From assembly GCF_022230955.1 (NCBI RefSeq), contig NZ_JAKKFI010000112.1, positions 1-37,752 of the forward strand: DNA of 37,752 bases, in the 5' to 3' direction. Position 1 is the stretch's first letter. Each line of letters begins with the position of its first letter. Shown here piece after piece: positions 29,614 to 37,752 of this stretch. Under the pieces are notes generated by a model, which made no database searches, was not told the DNA's origin, and saw only the letters and a list, made by a program, of their open reading frames with translations. Made by a program: the position numbers and the translations under genes. Origin of the DNA: Micromonospora cabrerizensis. Its GTDB lineage: Bacteria > Actinomycetota > Actinomycetes > Mycobacteriales > Micromonosporaceae.

Positions 29614-30801
29614 CTACGCGTCCCGTCCGGTGGCCTCGGTCCCCAGCAACGCGTCGACGAACTGCGCCGGGTCGAACGGGGCCAGGTCGTCCTTGCCTTC
29701 ACCGAGGCCGACCAGCTTCACGGGGATGCCGAGCTTGCGCTGCACGGCGATCACGATGCCGCCCTTGGCGGTGCCGTCGAGCTTGGTCAGCACCACGCCG
29801 GTCACGTTGACCACCTCGGTGAAGACCCGAGCCTGCTCCAGCCCGTTCTGGCCGGTGGTGGCGTCCAGGATGAGCAGTGTCTCGTCGATCGGGCCCTGCT
29901 TCTCCACCACGCGCTTGACCTTGCCCAGCTCGTCCATCAGGCCGACCTTGTTCTGAAGGCGGCCGGCGGTGTCGATGAGCACGGTGTCCACGCCGGTGTC
30001 GATGCCGCGCTTGACCGCGTCGAAGGCGACGCTGGCCGGGTCGGCGGCCTCGGGCCCACGCACGGTCTCGGCGCCAACGCGGGAGCCCCAGGTCTCCAGC
30101 TGGTCGGCGGCGGCGGCCCGGAAGGTGTCCGCGGCACCGAGCAGCACGGTACGGCCGTCGGCGACCAGCACTCGGGCGATCTTGCCGCAGGTGGTGGTCT
30201 TGCCGGCGCCGTTGACGCCGACGACGAGGACCACGGCCGGCACGCCGTCCTTCGGGGCGGTCCGCAACGACCGGTCCAGGCTCGGGTCGAGCGCGTTGAC
30301 CAGCTCGGCGGCCAGCAGTGCCCGCAGTTCGGAGGCCGAACGGGTGCCGAGCACCCGGGTGCGCTCACGGAGCCGGTCGACGATGTCACGGGTGGCGTCG
30401 ACGCCGACGTCGGCGGTGATCAGGCTGTCCTCGATCTCCTCCCACACGTCCTCGTCGAGGTGGTCGCGGGCGAGCAGGCCGAGCAGGCCCTTGCCGAAGA
30501 CGTTCTGCGAGCGGGACAGTCGGGAGCGGAGCCGGACCAGCCGCCCGGCGGTCGGCTCGGGCACCTCCACCGGGGCGGGCGCCTCGATGACCGGCGGCGG
30601 CTCGACCAGGACGCCGGTGGACAGATCGGACTCCGGTGCCTCGACCGGCGGGCCGGCGAGATCTTCCTCGGCCCTGGTGTCGACCTCGGTGTGCGGCAGC
30701 GGGGGCTCGGGCCGCCGCCGCAGGCGCGGCACGACCAGCCCGACTGTGCCGGCGATCAGCACACCGAGCAGGACCAGAGCGAGGACGAGATATTCGGCCA
30801 T
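29614..30801 (-). CDS. ftsY: SRP receptor FtsY
   Basis: FtsY is the membrane receptor for ribosome-SRP complexes, partner of Ffh. The 395-residue protein has an N-terminal membrane span (~4-24), which actinobacterial FtsY often carries, an acidic/Pro-rich linker (~31-85), the N domain (~95-180) and the G domain with P-loop GVNGAGKTT at 195-203, DTAGRLQNK (~279) and TKLDGTAKGG. The ATG start gives MAEYLVLALVLLG. It lies at the end of the conserved smc-ftsY neighbourhood, here separated from smc by ~5.8 kb. Confidence 0.98.
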   Translation of the reverse strand: MAEYLVLALVLLGVLIAGTVGLVVPRLRRRPEPPLPHTEVDTRAEEDLAGPPVEAPESDLSTGVLVEPPPVIEAPAPVEVPEPTAGRLVRLRSRLSRSQNVFGKGLLGLLARDHLDEDVWEEIEDSLITADVGVDATRDIVDRLRERTRVLGTRSASELRALLAAELVNALDPSLDRSLRTAPKDGVPAVVLVVGVNGAGKTTTCGKIARVLVADGRTVLLGAADTFRAAAADQLETWGSRVGAETVRGPEAADPASVAFDAVKRGIDTGVDTVLIDTAGRLQNKVGLMDELGKVKRVVEKQGPIDETLLILDATTGQNGLEQARVFTEVVNVTGVVLTKLDGTAKGGIVIAVQRKLGIPVKLVGLGEGKDDLAPFDPAQFVDALLGTEATGRDA

Positions 30802-30837
30802 GCCGGAATCCTGTCAGATGCGGGCGGCGGCGTCCCA

Positions 30838-30963
30838 GCCACCGCACCCCGAGCGGCGTCCGGAGTCTCAGCCACCGCACCCCGAGCGGTGCCCGGAGTG
30901 TGAGCCACCGCCCCCGCGAGCGGTGCCCGGAGTCTCAGCCACCGCCCCCGGCTGGTGCCGGGG
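30838..30963. repeat. 33-base tandem repeat between ftsY and the phosphatase gene
   Basis: Units of 33, 33 and 34 bases (30838-30870, 30871-30903, 30904-30937) and a partial copy to about 30963 all start GCCACCGC and contain GAGCGGYGYCCGGAGT. The array fills nearly the whole divergent gap, so promoters of both genes would lie in or next to it. Confidence 0.9.
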
Positions 30964-30971
30964 AGCGGCGG

Positions 30972-30977
30972 TAGGCT
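30972..30977 (+). promoter_or_regulatory. -10 box of the PhoD-like gene (leaderless geometry)
   Basis: TAGGCT ends 7 bases before the ATG at 30985 and directly follows the tandem repeat array. No ribosome site is seen. Confidence 0.45.
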
Positions 30978-30984
30978 CGGCCGC

Positions 30985-32712
30985 ATGCCCGCCGCACACC
31001 TCCTCATCGGCCCACTCCTGCGGCGAGTGGTGGACACCCGAGCGACCGTCTGGGTGGAGACGGCCGCGCCCGCCGTGGTCACCGTCCGCACCGCCGACGG
31101 CGCCACCGGCACCGCACCCACCTTCTCGGCGTACGACCACCACTACGCCCTCGTCGTGGTGGAGGGGCTCACCCCGGACAGCGCGACCACCTACGAGGTG
31201 CTGGTCGACGACGAGGTGGTCTGGCCGGTGCCGAGCAGCGGCTTCCCGCCGAGCGTGATCCGCACCCGGGCCGCCGACGACCTGGACCAGCCGGTCAACA
31301 TGATCTTCGGCTCGTGCCGGGAGACCACCCAGCACTCCACGACCCGCAAACTGCCACCGGACGCGCTGGACGCGTACGCCCGCCGGTTGATGGCCGACCC
31401 GGAGTCGAACCCGCCGCCGGACCTGCTGGTCCTGCTCGGTGACCAGGTGTACGCCGACGTGACCTCGCCCACGGTGCGCCGGCTGTTGCGTCGGCGACGG
31501 AAGCGCCCGAAGGGTGCCCCGGCCGACCAGGTGGTGAGCTTCGACGAGTACACGAAGCTCTATCTGGAGTCCTGGCGTGACCCAGAGATCCGCTGGCTGC
31601 TCTCCACCGTGCCGAGCGTGATGATCTTCGACGATCACGAGATCATCGACGACTGGAACACCTCGGCGTCGTGGCGTGCGGACGTGCGTGAGCAGCCGTG
31701 GTGGCAGGAGCGGATCGGCAGCGGGCTCGCCTCGTACTGGGTCTACCAGCACCTGGGCAACCTCTCCCCCGACGAGATCGCCGCCGACCCGGTCTTCGCG
31801 AAGGTCGCCGCCGCCGAGGACGCCACCGGCGTGCTGCGCGACTTCGGGCACCGGGTCGACCAGGAGTCGGACGTGGCGCACGACACCGAGCGCTGGCGCG
31901 CGGTGCAGTACCAGTGGAGTTACGCACTGGACCTGGGCCGGACCCGGCTGGTCATGCTCGACAACCGGTGCAGCCGGGTGCTCGACCCGGGCAGCCGGGC
32001 GATGCTCCCGCCGGGCGAGTGGTCCTGGTTCCTCGACCAGGCACACGGGGTCTACGACCACCTGGTGGTCGGCGCCTCGCTGCCCTGGCTGCTGCCGCAG
32101 GGCATCCACCACATCGAGGCGTGGAACGAGAAGCTGGCGGACTCCCGTCGCCCCTGGGTGGCACGTGGGGCGGAGAAGCTGCGCCGCGCCCTGGACCTGG
32201 AGCACTGGGCGGCGTTCCGGCGCTCCTTCGAGGCGCTGGCGGAGACCTTCGCCCGCATCGGCACCGGCACCCCCCGGCAGTCCGGCGCGCGGGTCGGCGC
32301 CGGTCCGGCGTACGCCCCGCCGGCGTCGATCAGCGTGCTCTCGGGGGACGTGCACCACTCGTACGTGGCCCGGGCCCGTTTCGGCGACCCGGCGGTGGTC
32401 ACGCCCGTGCACCAGCTCACCTGCTCACCGATCCACAACCAGGTGCCGGCCGGCATCCGTCCGCTGATGCGCCTCGGGTGGTCGGCCGGTCCGGCCGGTG
32501 CCACCCGGGCGCTGGCCCGCTCCGCGGGTGTACGGCGGCCGGGGGTGCGGTGGCGCAAGCTGGCCGGTCCCTACTTCGGCAACGCGGTCGCCACCCTGAC
32601 GCATGAGGGTCGCCGGGCTGACGTGGTCATCGAGGGCACCACCAAGGACGGGGCCCTACGCCCGGTGATGCGGCGTCGACTCTCGGCCGCCGCACAGCCG
32701 ACCTCGCCGTAG
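30985..32712 (+). CDS. PhoD-like alkaline phosphatase / phosphodiesterase
   Basis: The 575-residue protein has an N-terminal fibronectin-like domain (~1-95) and a metallophosphatase core with LLGDQVYAD (150-158), FDDHEIIDDW (215-224) and, near residue 450, SGDVHHSYVA, the metal-binding triad of the PhoD family. There is no twin-arginine signal peptide, so unlike secreted PhoD it is probably cytoplasmic; the substrate is uncertain (phosphodiesters or phosphate esters). The ATG at 30985 is preferred over a GTG at 30955 that lies in the repeat array. It begins the plus-strand insert between ftsY and smc. Confidence 0.9.
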   Translation: MPAAHLLIGPLLRRVVDTRATVWVETAAPAVVTVRTADGATGTAPTFSAYDHHYALVVVEGLTPDSATTYEVLVDDEVVWPVPSSGFPPSVIRTRAADDLDQPVNMIFGSCRETTQHSTTRKLPPDALDAYARRLMADPESNPPPDLLVLLGDQVYADVTSPTVRRLLRRRRKRPKGAPADQVVSFDEYTKLYLESWRDPEIRWLLSTVPSVMIFDDHEIIDDWNTSASWRADVREQPWWQERIGSGLASYWVYQHLGNLSPDEIAADPVFAKVAAAEDATGVLRDFGHRVDQESDVAHDTERWRAVQYQWSYALDLGRTRLVMLDNRCSRVLDPGSRAMLPPGEWSWFLDQAHGVYDHLVVGASLPWLLPQGIHHIEAWNEKLADSRRPWVARGAEKLRRALDLEHWAAFRRSFEALAETFARIGTGTPRQSGARVGAGPAYAPPASISVLSGDVHHSYVARARFGDPAVVTPVHQLTCSPIHNQVPAGIRPLMRLGWSAGPAGATRALARSAGVRRPGVRWRKLAGPYFGNAVATLTHEGRRADVVIEGTTKDGALRPVMRRRLSAAAQPTSP

Positions 32713-32715
32713 TCT
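32710..32715 (+). promoter_or_regulatory. -10 box of the MarR gene
   Basis: TAGTCT overlaps the TAG stop of the preceding gene and ends 7 bases before the GTG start at 32723, again the spacing of a leaderless transcript. Confidence 0.4.
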
Positions 32716-32722
32716 CTACGCC

Positions 32723-33163
32723 GTGGACGAGCACCTGCCGGAACCGATCCGGGCGGTCGAGCACGAGTTGACCGCCCTGCTGCGTCGTGGGCGGGCGGTT
32801 TCCTGGGAGATCGCCCGCGAGGTGCACCCGAACCTGGAGCCCAACACCTACGGGCTGCTGCTCTGGTTGCGGCGCAGTGGGTCGATCCGGTTGACCGAGT
32901 TGGCGGCGCGGCTCGGTGTGGGCAAGGGCACGCTGAGCCGGCAGATCAACGCCCTGGAGGTCCTCGGCCTGGTCTACCGCGACCCCGATCCCAGCGACCG
33001 GCGGGCCGCGCAGATCAGTCTCACCGAGGAGGGGCAGCGCCGCTTCGACGTGGCCCGGGCCGCCCGGCTGGGCGAGTTCCTGCGCGCGCTGGACGGCTGG
33101 CCGGAGCGGGATGTCGAGGACTTCGCCCGGCTGCTCGGCCGGTTCAACGACTCCTGGCAGTAG
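32723..33163 (+). CDS. MarR family transcriptional regulator
   Basis: The 146-residue protein is a MarR dimer-type regulator with a winged helix at ~50-110 (RLTELAARLGVGKGTLSRQI, then YRDPDPSDRRAAQISLTEEG in the wing). These proteins usually repress a neighbouring efflux gene until a phenolic or drug-like ligand binds. The next gene is a 14-span exporter, and the gap between them carries two copies of a palindrome that suits such a dimer. Repression of the exporter is an inference from this arrangement. The GTG start has no ribosome site but has a -10 box seven bases before. Confidence 0.92.
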   Translation: MDEHLPEPIRAVEHELTALLRRGRAVSWEIAREVHPNLEPNTYGLLLWLRRSGSIRLTELAARLGVGKGTLSRQINALEVLGLVYRDPDPSDRRAAQISLTEEGQRRFDVARAARLGEFLRALDGWPERDVEDFARLLGRFNDSWQ

Positions 33164-33202
33164 CGCCCCGGACCGGGGAATAGCGGGCCCTTCCGACAAG
33201 TT

Positions 33203-33243
33203 GTTGCTTCAGGCAACTAAGGCATACGGTTGCCTCAGGCAAC
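33203..33243 (+). promoter_or_regulatory. Twin palindromic operator of the MFS gene
   Basis: GTTGCTTCAGGCAAC (33203-33217) and GTTGCCTCAGGCAAC (33229-33243) share a 7-1-7 palindrome; the second is perfect and the first has one mismatch. Their centres are 26 bases apart. They lie 66-106 bases before the exporter start. MarR binding is the simplest reading. Confidence 0.75.
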
Positions 33244-33308
33244 TCACAGCGGCCGGTGCACACCAGCCCGCCGCCGTTCCACCTCGACTCCGCTCGGAGG
33301 CAACAACG

Positions 33309-34928
33309 ATGAGCCAGGCGACAGCGCCCACACAGGCGACCGCCGTCGACATGACCCACCGGCAGATCCTGGAGGCACTCTCCGGCCTGCTGCTGGGCCT
33401 GTTCGTCGCGATCCTCTCCTCCACGGTCATCTCGAACGCGCTGCCGCGGATCATCACCGAACTGCACGGCGGCCAGTCCGCGTACACCTGGGTCGTGACC
33501 TCGGCCCTGCTCGCGACCACCGCGACCACCCCCATCTGGGGCAAGATGGCCGACCTGACCAGCAAGAAGACACTGGTCCAGCTCGCCCTGGGCATCTACG
33601 TGCTGGGCTCGGTGCTGGCTGGTCTCGCGCAGGGCACCGGCGAGCTGATCGCCTGCCGCGTCCTCCAGGGCGTCGGCGCGGGTGGTCTCACCGCGCTCGC
33701 TCAGGTGATCATGGCCACGATGATCGCGCCGCGCGAGCGGGGCCGCTACAGCGGCTACCTCGGCGCGGTGATGGCCGTCGGCACCATCGGCGGCCCGCTG
33801 ATCGGCGGCGTGATCGTCGACACCTCCTGGCTCGGCTGGCGCTGGTGCTTCTACGTCGGCGTGCCGTTCGCCATCCTCGCGCTGATCGTGCTCCAGAAGA
33901 CCCTGCACCTGCCGGTCGTCAAGCGGAAGGCCGAGATCGACTGGTGGGGCGCCACCCTGATCACCGCGGCCGTCTCGGTCCTGCTGATCTGGGTCTCGCT
34001 CGCCGGTGACCAGTTCGCCTGGGCCTCCTGGCAGACCGCCGTCATGGTCGTCGGCGCCCTGGTTCTCGGCGCGCTGGCGATCCGGGTCGAGACCCGGGCC
34101 GCCGAGCCGATGATCCCGCCGCACCTGTTCCGCAACCGCACCATCACCCTCGCCGTCGTGGCCAGCATCGCGGTCGGTGTGGGCCTGTTCGGCGCGTCGA
34201 TCTTCCTGGGCCAGTACTTCCAGATCAGCCGCGGTCAGAGCCCGACCATGTCCGGTCTGATGACCCTGCCGATGATCCTCGGCCTGTTGATCGCCTCCAC
34301 CGTCATCGGGCGGGTCATCAGCAAGACCGGCCGCTGGAAGCGGTACCTCGTGATCGGGTCGGCGCTGCTCACCATCGGCTTCGCGCTGATGGGCACCCTC
34401 CGCGCCGACACCAGCTTCACCCTGCTCAGCGTCTACATGGCGATCATCGGCCTCGGCCTGGGCATGACCATGCAGAACCTGGTCCTCGCCGTGCAGAACA
34501 CCGTCGGCCCGCACGAACTCGGCGCGGCCAGCTCGGTGGTGGCGTTCTTCCGGAGCCTGGGCGGCGCGATCGGCGTCTCCGCCCTCGGCGCGGTGCTCGC
34601 CCACAAGGTCAAGGACTACACCGCCGACGGGCTGGCCCAGCTCGGCATTCCCGCCTCCAGCTCCGGCAGCGGCGGCACCCTGCCCGACGTGCACACCCTG
34701 CCCGGCCCGCTGCGGGCGGTCGTGGAGAGCGCGTACGGCCACGGTGCCGGTGACATCTTCCTCGTGGCCGCCCCCTTCGCGCTGATCGCGCTGATCGCGG
34801 TGAGCTTCATCAAGGAGGTGCCGCTGCGGCAGCACAACGGCAACCCCGTTTCCGACGAGGTCGAGCGGGAATCGACCCTCGCCGCCGGCGCTGGCGCGGC
34901 CGTGATCCGTACCGGCGAGCAGAGGTGA
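33309..34928 (+). CDS. MFS drug exporter, DHA2 (14-span) family
   Basis: The 539-residue proton-driven exporter has the DHA2 layout of about 14 membrane spans. Motif A-like GKMADLTSKKTL follows the second span, and the antiporter motif C appears as AVGTIGGPLIGG. Motif ALPRIITELHG after the first span is typical of the EmrB/QacA group. The tail is hydrophilic. The ATG at 33309 has GGAGG eight bases upstream. Substrates could include drugs or an endogenous metabolite; neither is shown. It is followed ten bases on by a universal stress protein, probably on the same transcript, and is preceded by a twin operator and a MarR gene. Confidence 0.93.
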   Translation: MSQATAPTQATAVDMTHRQILEALSGLLLGLFVAILSSTVISNALPRIITELHGGQSAYTWVVTSALLATTATTPIWGKMADLTSKKTLVQLALGIYVLGSVLAGLAQGTGELIACRVLQGVGAGGLTALAQVIMATMIAPRERGRYSGYLGAVMAVGTIGGPLIGGVIVDTSWLGWRWCFYVGVPFAILALIVLQKTLHLPVVKRKAEIDWWGATLITAAVSVLLIWVSLAGDQFAWASWQTAVMVVGALVLGALAIRVETRAAEPMIPPHLFRNRTITLAVVASIAVGVGLFGASIFLGQYFQISRGQSPTMSGLMTLPMILGLLIASTVIGRVISKTGRWKRYLVIGSALLTIGFALMGTLRADTSFTLLSVYMAIIGLGLGMTMQNLVLAVQNTVGPHELGAASSVVAFFRSLGGAIGVSALGAVLAHKVKDYTADGLAQLGIPASSSGSGGTLPDVHTLPGPLRAVVESAYGHGAGDIFLVAAPFALIALIAVSFIKEVPLRQHNGNPVSDEVERESTLAAGAGAAVIRTGEQR

Positions 34929-34937
34929 GGTAGACCG

Positions 34938-35432
34938 ATGGACGTGGGAGCACCGGACCGCGAGGACTACGGCCCCCGGACCCGCCCGCTGCCCTTCGAG
35001 AGGGGCACGGACGGCCCTCGGGTGATCATGGTGGGCGTCGACGGCACCCGCACCTCCGAGCGGGCCGGTGCCTACGCCGCGGGTCTGGCCCGCCGGCAGG
35101 GCGCCGCCCTGGTGGTGGTCTTCGTCAGCTCGGCCAGCGGTCTGACCGCCCTGGTGCCGGGAATGGACGCCGGGGCGGTGCAGCGCACCCACGACGAGGT
35201 GGCCGACGAGCTGCGCCGGGAGTGCCGGCGTGGGGCCGAGCAGTGGGGCATCCCGGTGACCTTCCTGTTCCGCCGGGGCGACGCGTACGGGCAGCTGTGC
35301 GCGGCGGCCGACGAGTTCCAGGCCGACATGGTGGTGGTGGGCACGTCCGAGCAGGCCGGTCACCGACTGGTCGGCTCGGTCGCCACCCGCCTGGTCCGCA
35401 CCGGCCGCTGGCCCGTCGTCGTGGTGCCCTGA
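34938..35432 (+). CDS. Universal stress protein family
   Basis: The 164-residue protein has a single UspA domain (~27-164). The start of the fold is VIMVGVDGTRTSERA and the nucleotide-binding loop is VVGTSEQAGHRLVGSVATRL, close to the G-x2-G-x9-G(S/T) pattern of ATP-binding members, though the first glycine pair is altered. A disordered ~25-residue lead precedes it. Spacing from the exporter suggests cotranscription, with GAGGTAGA as ribosome site. The role in this unit is unknown. Confidence 0.9.
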   Translation: MDVGAPDREDYGPRTRPLPFERGTDGPRVIMVGVDGTRTSERAGAYAAGLARRQGAALVVVFVSSASGLTALVPGMDAGAVQRTHDEVADELRRECRRGAEQWGIPVTFLFRRGDAYGQLCAAADEFQADMVVVGTSEQAGHRLVGSVATRLVRTGRWPVVVVP

Positions 35433-35476
35433 TAACCCGTCGCGACATGTCAGGTGTGCCGGGCAGGATGCGCGGC

Positions 35477-35998
35477 ATGACCTGGATCGCACCGGAGATC
35501 ACCCGGACCCCCGAACCGTACGTCGGCGACGAGCGCACCATGCTCGACGGCTGGCTCGACTACCACCGGCAGACACTGCTGCTCAAGTGCTCCGGCCTGA
35601 ACGAGGAGCAGTTGCGCACACCGAGCGTGGAACCGTCCGGGCTGACCCTGCTCGGCCTGGTCCGGCATCTGGCCGAGGTCGAGGCCTGGTGGTTCCGGGA
35701 GAACTTCGCCGGCGAGCCGGTCGACTACCCGTACTTCACCCCGGAGAACCCGGACGCCGACCACGACGTCAGCGCCGCCGACGCCGAGGCGGACTTCGCC
35801 ACCTTCCACCGGGAGGTCGCGCTGGCCCGCGAGGCCGCCGCCGGCCACTCGCTCGACGAGACGTTCACCGAGGTCGGCGCGAAGAAGCGCACGTTCAACC
35901 TGCGCTGGGTGTACGTGCACATGATCGAGGAGTACGCCCGGCACAACGGCCACGCCGACCTGATCCGGGAACGCCTCGACGGCGTCACCGGCGAGTGA
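35477..35998 (+). CDS. DinB / DUF664 family protein
   Basis: This 173-residue four-helix protein belongs to the DinB superfamily, DUF664 branch, which includes mycothiol-dependent enzymes in actinobacteria. The three expected metal-binding histidines are visible in LVRHLAEVEAWW and in the last helix (HMIEEYARHNGHADLIRE). Thiol-S-transferase or related activity is possible; no substrate is known. ATGs at 35468 and 35477 are both open; the latter gives MTWIAPEI and has AGGA eight bases upstream. The gene converges on a HAD hydrolase gene with a 7-base gap. Confidence 0.87.
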   Translation: MTWIAPEITRTPEPYVGDERTMLDGWLDYHRQTLLLKCSGLNEEQLRTPSVEPSGLTLLGLVRHLAEVEAWWFRENFAGEPVDYPYFTPENPDADHDVSAADAEADFATFHREVALAREAAAGHSLDETFTEVGAKKRTFNLRWVYVHMIEEYARHNGHADLIRERLDGVTGE

Positions 35999-36005
35999 CC
36001 AGCCT

Positions 36006-36626
36006 TCAGTAGTCCAGGGCAGCCCGCAGATAGCGGAGGTCGGCGTGACCGCCCCAGCGGTGCGCCGACAGCCCGGCGGACCGGGCACCCCGCACGGCCC
36101 AGTCCTCGTCGTCGACGAAGAGCACCCGGGCCGGTGGGGTGGTCAACGCCTGGCAGGCGGCCTGGAAATACTCCGGGGCGGGCTTGTGCACCCCGAGCGT
36201 GGAGGAGTTGACCACCACGTCCAGCTCGTCGGCCAGCCCGAGCGCGGCCAGGTCGGCGTCGAGCAGGTCGGTGGCGTTGGTGGCCAGGCCGACCTTGATC
36301 CCCGCCGCGCGCACCTCGCGGACGAAGTCGAGCACCTCGTTGTCCACCTCGCCCCGGTAGCGCTGCCACTGCTCCACCGCTGCCCGGGCCCGGTCCGGGC
36401 CACCGGCCGGCTCGGCGAGAGCGTCGGCCACGCTGCTCACCCAGTCGGCGTGGGTGAGCTGGCCGGTGAGCACCGGCTGAAGTCGGCCCCACTGCATGGC
36501 GATCTCGGTGAGTACCCCGTCGGCGAGGCCGTACTCCCGCTCCACCCCGGCGGCGACCGCCGGGTCGAACCGGCGCAGGACGCCGTCCAGATCCAGCAGG
36601 AGCGCCGTCGCGCGTTCCCGAGCCAC
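36006..36626 (-). CDS. HAD superfamily hydrolase
   Basis: The 206-residue protein has HAD motif I LLLDLDGVL (nucleophile D12, acid/base D14), motif II in VGLATNATD, the motif III lysine in VHKPAPEYF and motif IV LFVDDEDW. The helical cap between motifs I and II is of class C1, as in phosphoglycolate phosphatase-like and 2-haloacid dehalogenase-like enzymes. The substrate is not known. The GTG start overlaps the smc stop by one base, so translation is likely coupled. Confidence 0.9.
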   Translation of the reverse strand: MARERATALLLDLDGVLRRFDPAVAAGVEREYGLADGVLTEIAMQWGRLQPVLTGQLTHADWVSSVADALAEPAGGPDRARAAVEQWQRYRGEVDNEVLDFVREVRAAGIKVGLATNATDLLDADLAALGLADELDVVVNSSTLGVHKPAPEYFQAACQALTTPPARVLFVDDEDWAVRGARSAGLSAHRWGGHADLRYLRAALDY

Positions 36627-37752
36627 TACCCGTTCTCCTCGCCGCGGCCGTGCCGCTGGTCGTCCTCGTCGGCCCGGTTGAGCCGTTGGCTGATCACCTG
36701 GGTGACCCCGCTGCGCATGGTGACTCCGTAGAGCGCGTCCGCGATCTCCATCGTCCGCTTCTGGTGCGTGATGACGATCAGCTGACTCTTCTCCCGCAAC
36801 TGTGCCAGCAACAGGATCAGCCGGCCCAGGTTGACGTCGTCGAGCGCCGCCTCCACCTCGTCCATGATGTAGAACGGGCTGGGCCTCGCGCGGAAGATCG
36901 CCACCAGCATGGCCACCGCGGTCAGCGACCGCTCGCCGCCGGAGAGCAGCGATAGCCGCTTGATCTTCTTGCCCGGCGGGCGGGCCTCCACCTCGACACC
37001 GGTGGTGAGCAGGTCGTCCGGCTCGGTGAGGATCAGCCGGCCCTCGCCGCCGGGGAAGAGCACGGTGAACACCTGCTCGAACTCCCGAGCGGTGTCCTCG
37101 AAGGCGCTGGCGAAGACCTCCAGGATCCGCTCGTCCACGTCCTTGACCACGGTGAGCAGGTCCCGACGGGTGGCCTTGAGGTCCTCCAACTGCTCGGAGA
37201 GGAACTTGAAGCGCTCCTCCAGCGCGGCGAACTCCTCCAGCGCCAGCGGGTTGACCTTGCCGAGCAGGGCCAGTTCGCGTTCCGCCTTGGCGGCCCGCTT
37301 CTCCTGCACCGGGCGCTCGTAGCGGACCGGCTCGGGCACCGGCAGGCCGTCCCGCTCAGCCGTCGCGACGTCGACCTGGGTCGGCGGGACGGGCTGCGTG
37401 GGGCCGTACTCGGCGACCAGCGTCTCCACGTCCAGCCCGAAGTCCTCGGCGGCCTTCGCCTCCAACTGCTCGATGCGCAGTCGTTGCTCGGCGCGGGCCA
37501 CCTCGTCGCGGTGCACCTGGCTGGTCAGCCGCTCCAGCTCCGCCGCGAGACGCTTGGCTGCCCCGCGTACCTCCTGGAGTTCGGCCTCGCGGGCGGCGCG
37601 TTCCAGGGCGACCGCGTCGCGGTGCTCCTCGGCCGTCGCGATCGAGGTGGTAAGCCGGGTGAGGGCCTCCCGGGCGCCGCCGGCGACGGCCCGGGCGATG
37701 CCCGCCCCCCGGGTGCGCGCGGCCCGCCGGGCCGCGGCGCGCTCCCGGGCGG
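36626..37752 (-). CDS. smc: Chromosome segregation protein SMC (3' part)
   Basis: Only the last ~375 codons are inside the window; the gene continues past the right edge. The segment starts in the C-terminal coiled coil (Ala/Arg/Glu-rich, with the EELEEL-type heptads of AEERFKFLSEQLEDLKATRR) and ends in the C-terminal ATPase half: the signature LLSGGERSLTAVAM, Walker B PFYIMDEVEAALDD and VITHQKRTMEIAD. SMC with ScpA and ScpB compacts and aligns the chromosome. The frame stays open to the last base. A short acidic/Gly-rich tail (RADEDDQRHGRGEENG) follows the fold. Confidence 0.97.
   Translation of the reverse strand, partial: ARERAAARRAARTRGAGIARAVAGGAREALTRLTTSIATAEEHRDAVALERAAREAELQEVRGAAKRLAAELERLTSQVHRDEVARAEQRLRIEQLEAKAAEDFGLDVETLVAEYGPTQPVPPTQVDVATAERDGLPVPEPVRYERPVQEKRAAKAERELALLGKVNPLALEEFAALEERFKFLSEQLEDLKATRRDLLTVVKDVDERILEVFASAFEDTAREFEQVFTVLFPGGEGRLILTEPDDLLTTGVEVEARPPGKKIKRLSLLSGGERSLTAVAMLVAIFRARPSPFYIMDEVEAALDDVNLGRLILLLAQLREKSQLIVITHQKRTMEIADALYGVTMRSGVTQVISQRLNRADEDDQRHGRGEENG

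Overview
The window is chromosomal DNA from a high-GC actinobacterium, most likely Micromonospora or a close relative in the Micromonosporaceae. The grounds are very high G+C, frequent GTG starts, and an actinobacterial core gene order on the minus strand: smc, ftsY, amt-glnB-glnD, ffh, proS, rpsP-KH-rimM-trmD-rplS, two signal peptidases, Nudix, rnhB-DUF2469. No rRNA, tRNA, CRISPR array, transposase, integrase of a mobile element or prophage gene was recognised. The family assignment is inference from gene order and protein character, not from a marker comparison.

Layout, left to right. 1-5899: a repeat-rich membrane protein (minus), then a plus-strand DNA-processing block yraN, comM/yifB, dprA, a 36-residue membrane peptide, and xerC, which is preceded by an apparent leaderless small ORF. 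5943-9624: class V aminotransferase, an M23 peptidase whose frame lacks a nearby stop, a DUF4240 protein and a sulfite-oxidase-fold molybdoenzyme. 9776-13004: DUF2469, rnhB, Nudix hydrolase and two type I signal peptidases (minus). 13186-15817: rpsP, KH protein, rimM, trmD and rplS, the ribosome assembly and tRNA modification operon. 16047-18975: DUF402 protein, archaeal/eukaryotic-type proS and a divergent TetR regulator. 18976-19434 is the only gene-free stretch over 300 bases and holds two long inverted repeats and a tandem repeat. 19435-24107: amidohydrolase, ffh and a NarL-type two-component pair. 24401-28467: the nitrogen operon amt-glnB-glnD behind a good GlnR-type operator. 28744-30801: phosphotransferase and ftsY. 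30985-35998: a plus-strand insert of PhoD-like phosphatase, MarR, MFS exporter, universal stress protein and DinB/DUF664. 36006-37752: HAD hydrolase and the 3' end of smc.

How the genes work together. smc (chromosome compaction), ftsY and ffh (co-translational targeting) and the signal peptidases form a secretion and chromosome backbone. Amt imports ammonium, PII (GlnB) senses nitrogen state and GlnD modifies PII. RpsP, RimM, TrmD and L19 act in ribosome assembly and decoding fidelity. DprA, ComM and YraN are linked to DNA uptake and recombination, and XerC to dimer resolution. MarR and the MFS pump look like a self-contained efflux switch, with a twin palindromic operator in their shared intergenic region.

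I did not find a clearly new multi-gene system. The unusual material is mostly non-coding or at gene edges. It includes tandem arrays that re-copy a gene's stop codon (sulfite oxidase, ffh and the first gene), concentric inverted repeats, one of which contains the annotated start of glnD, and a pair of AT-rich dyads upstream of the histidine kinase. It also includes repeat insertions inside XerC and RimM, several -10 boxes placed for leaderless transcription, and an M23 gene open through 1.4 kb of antisense sequence.
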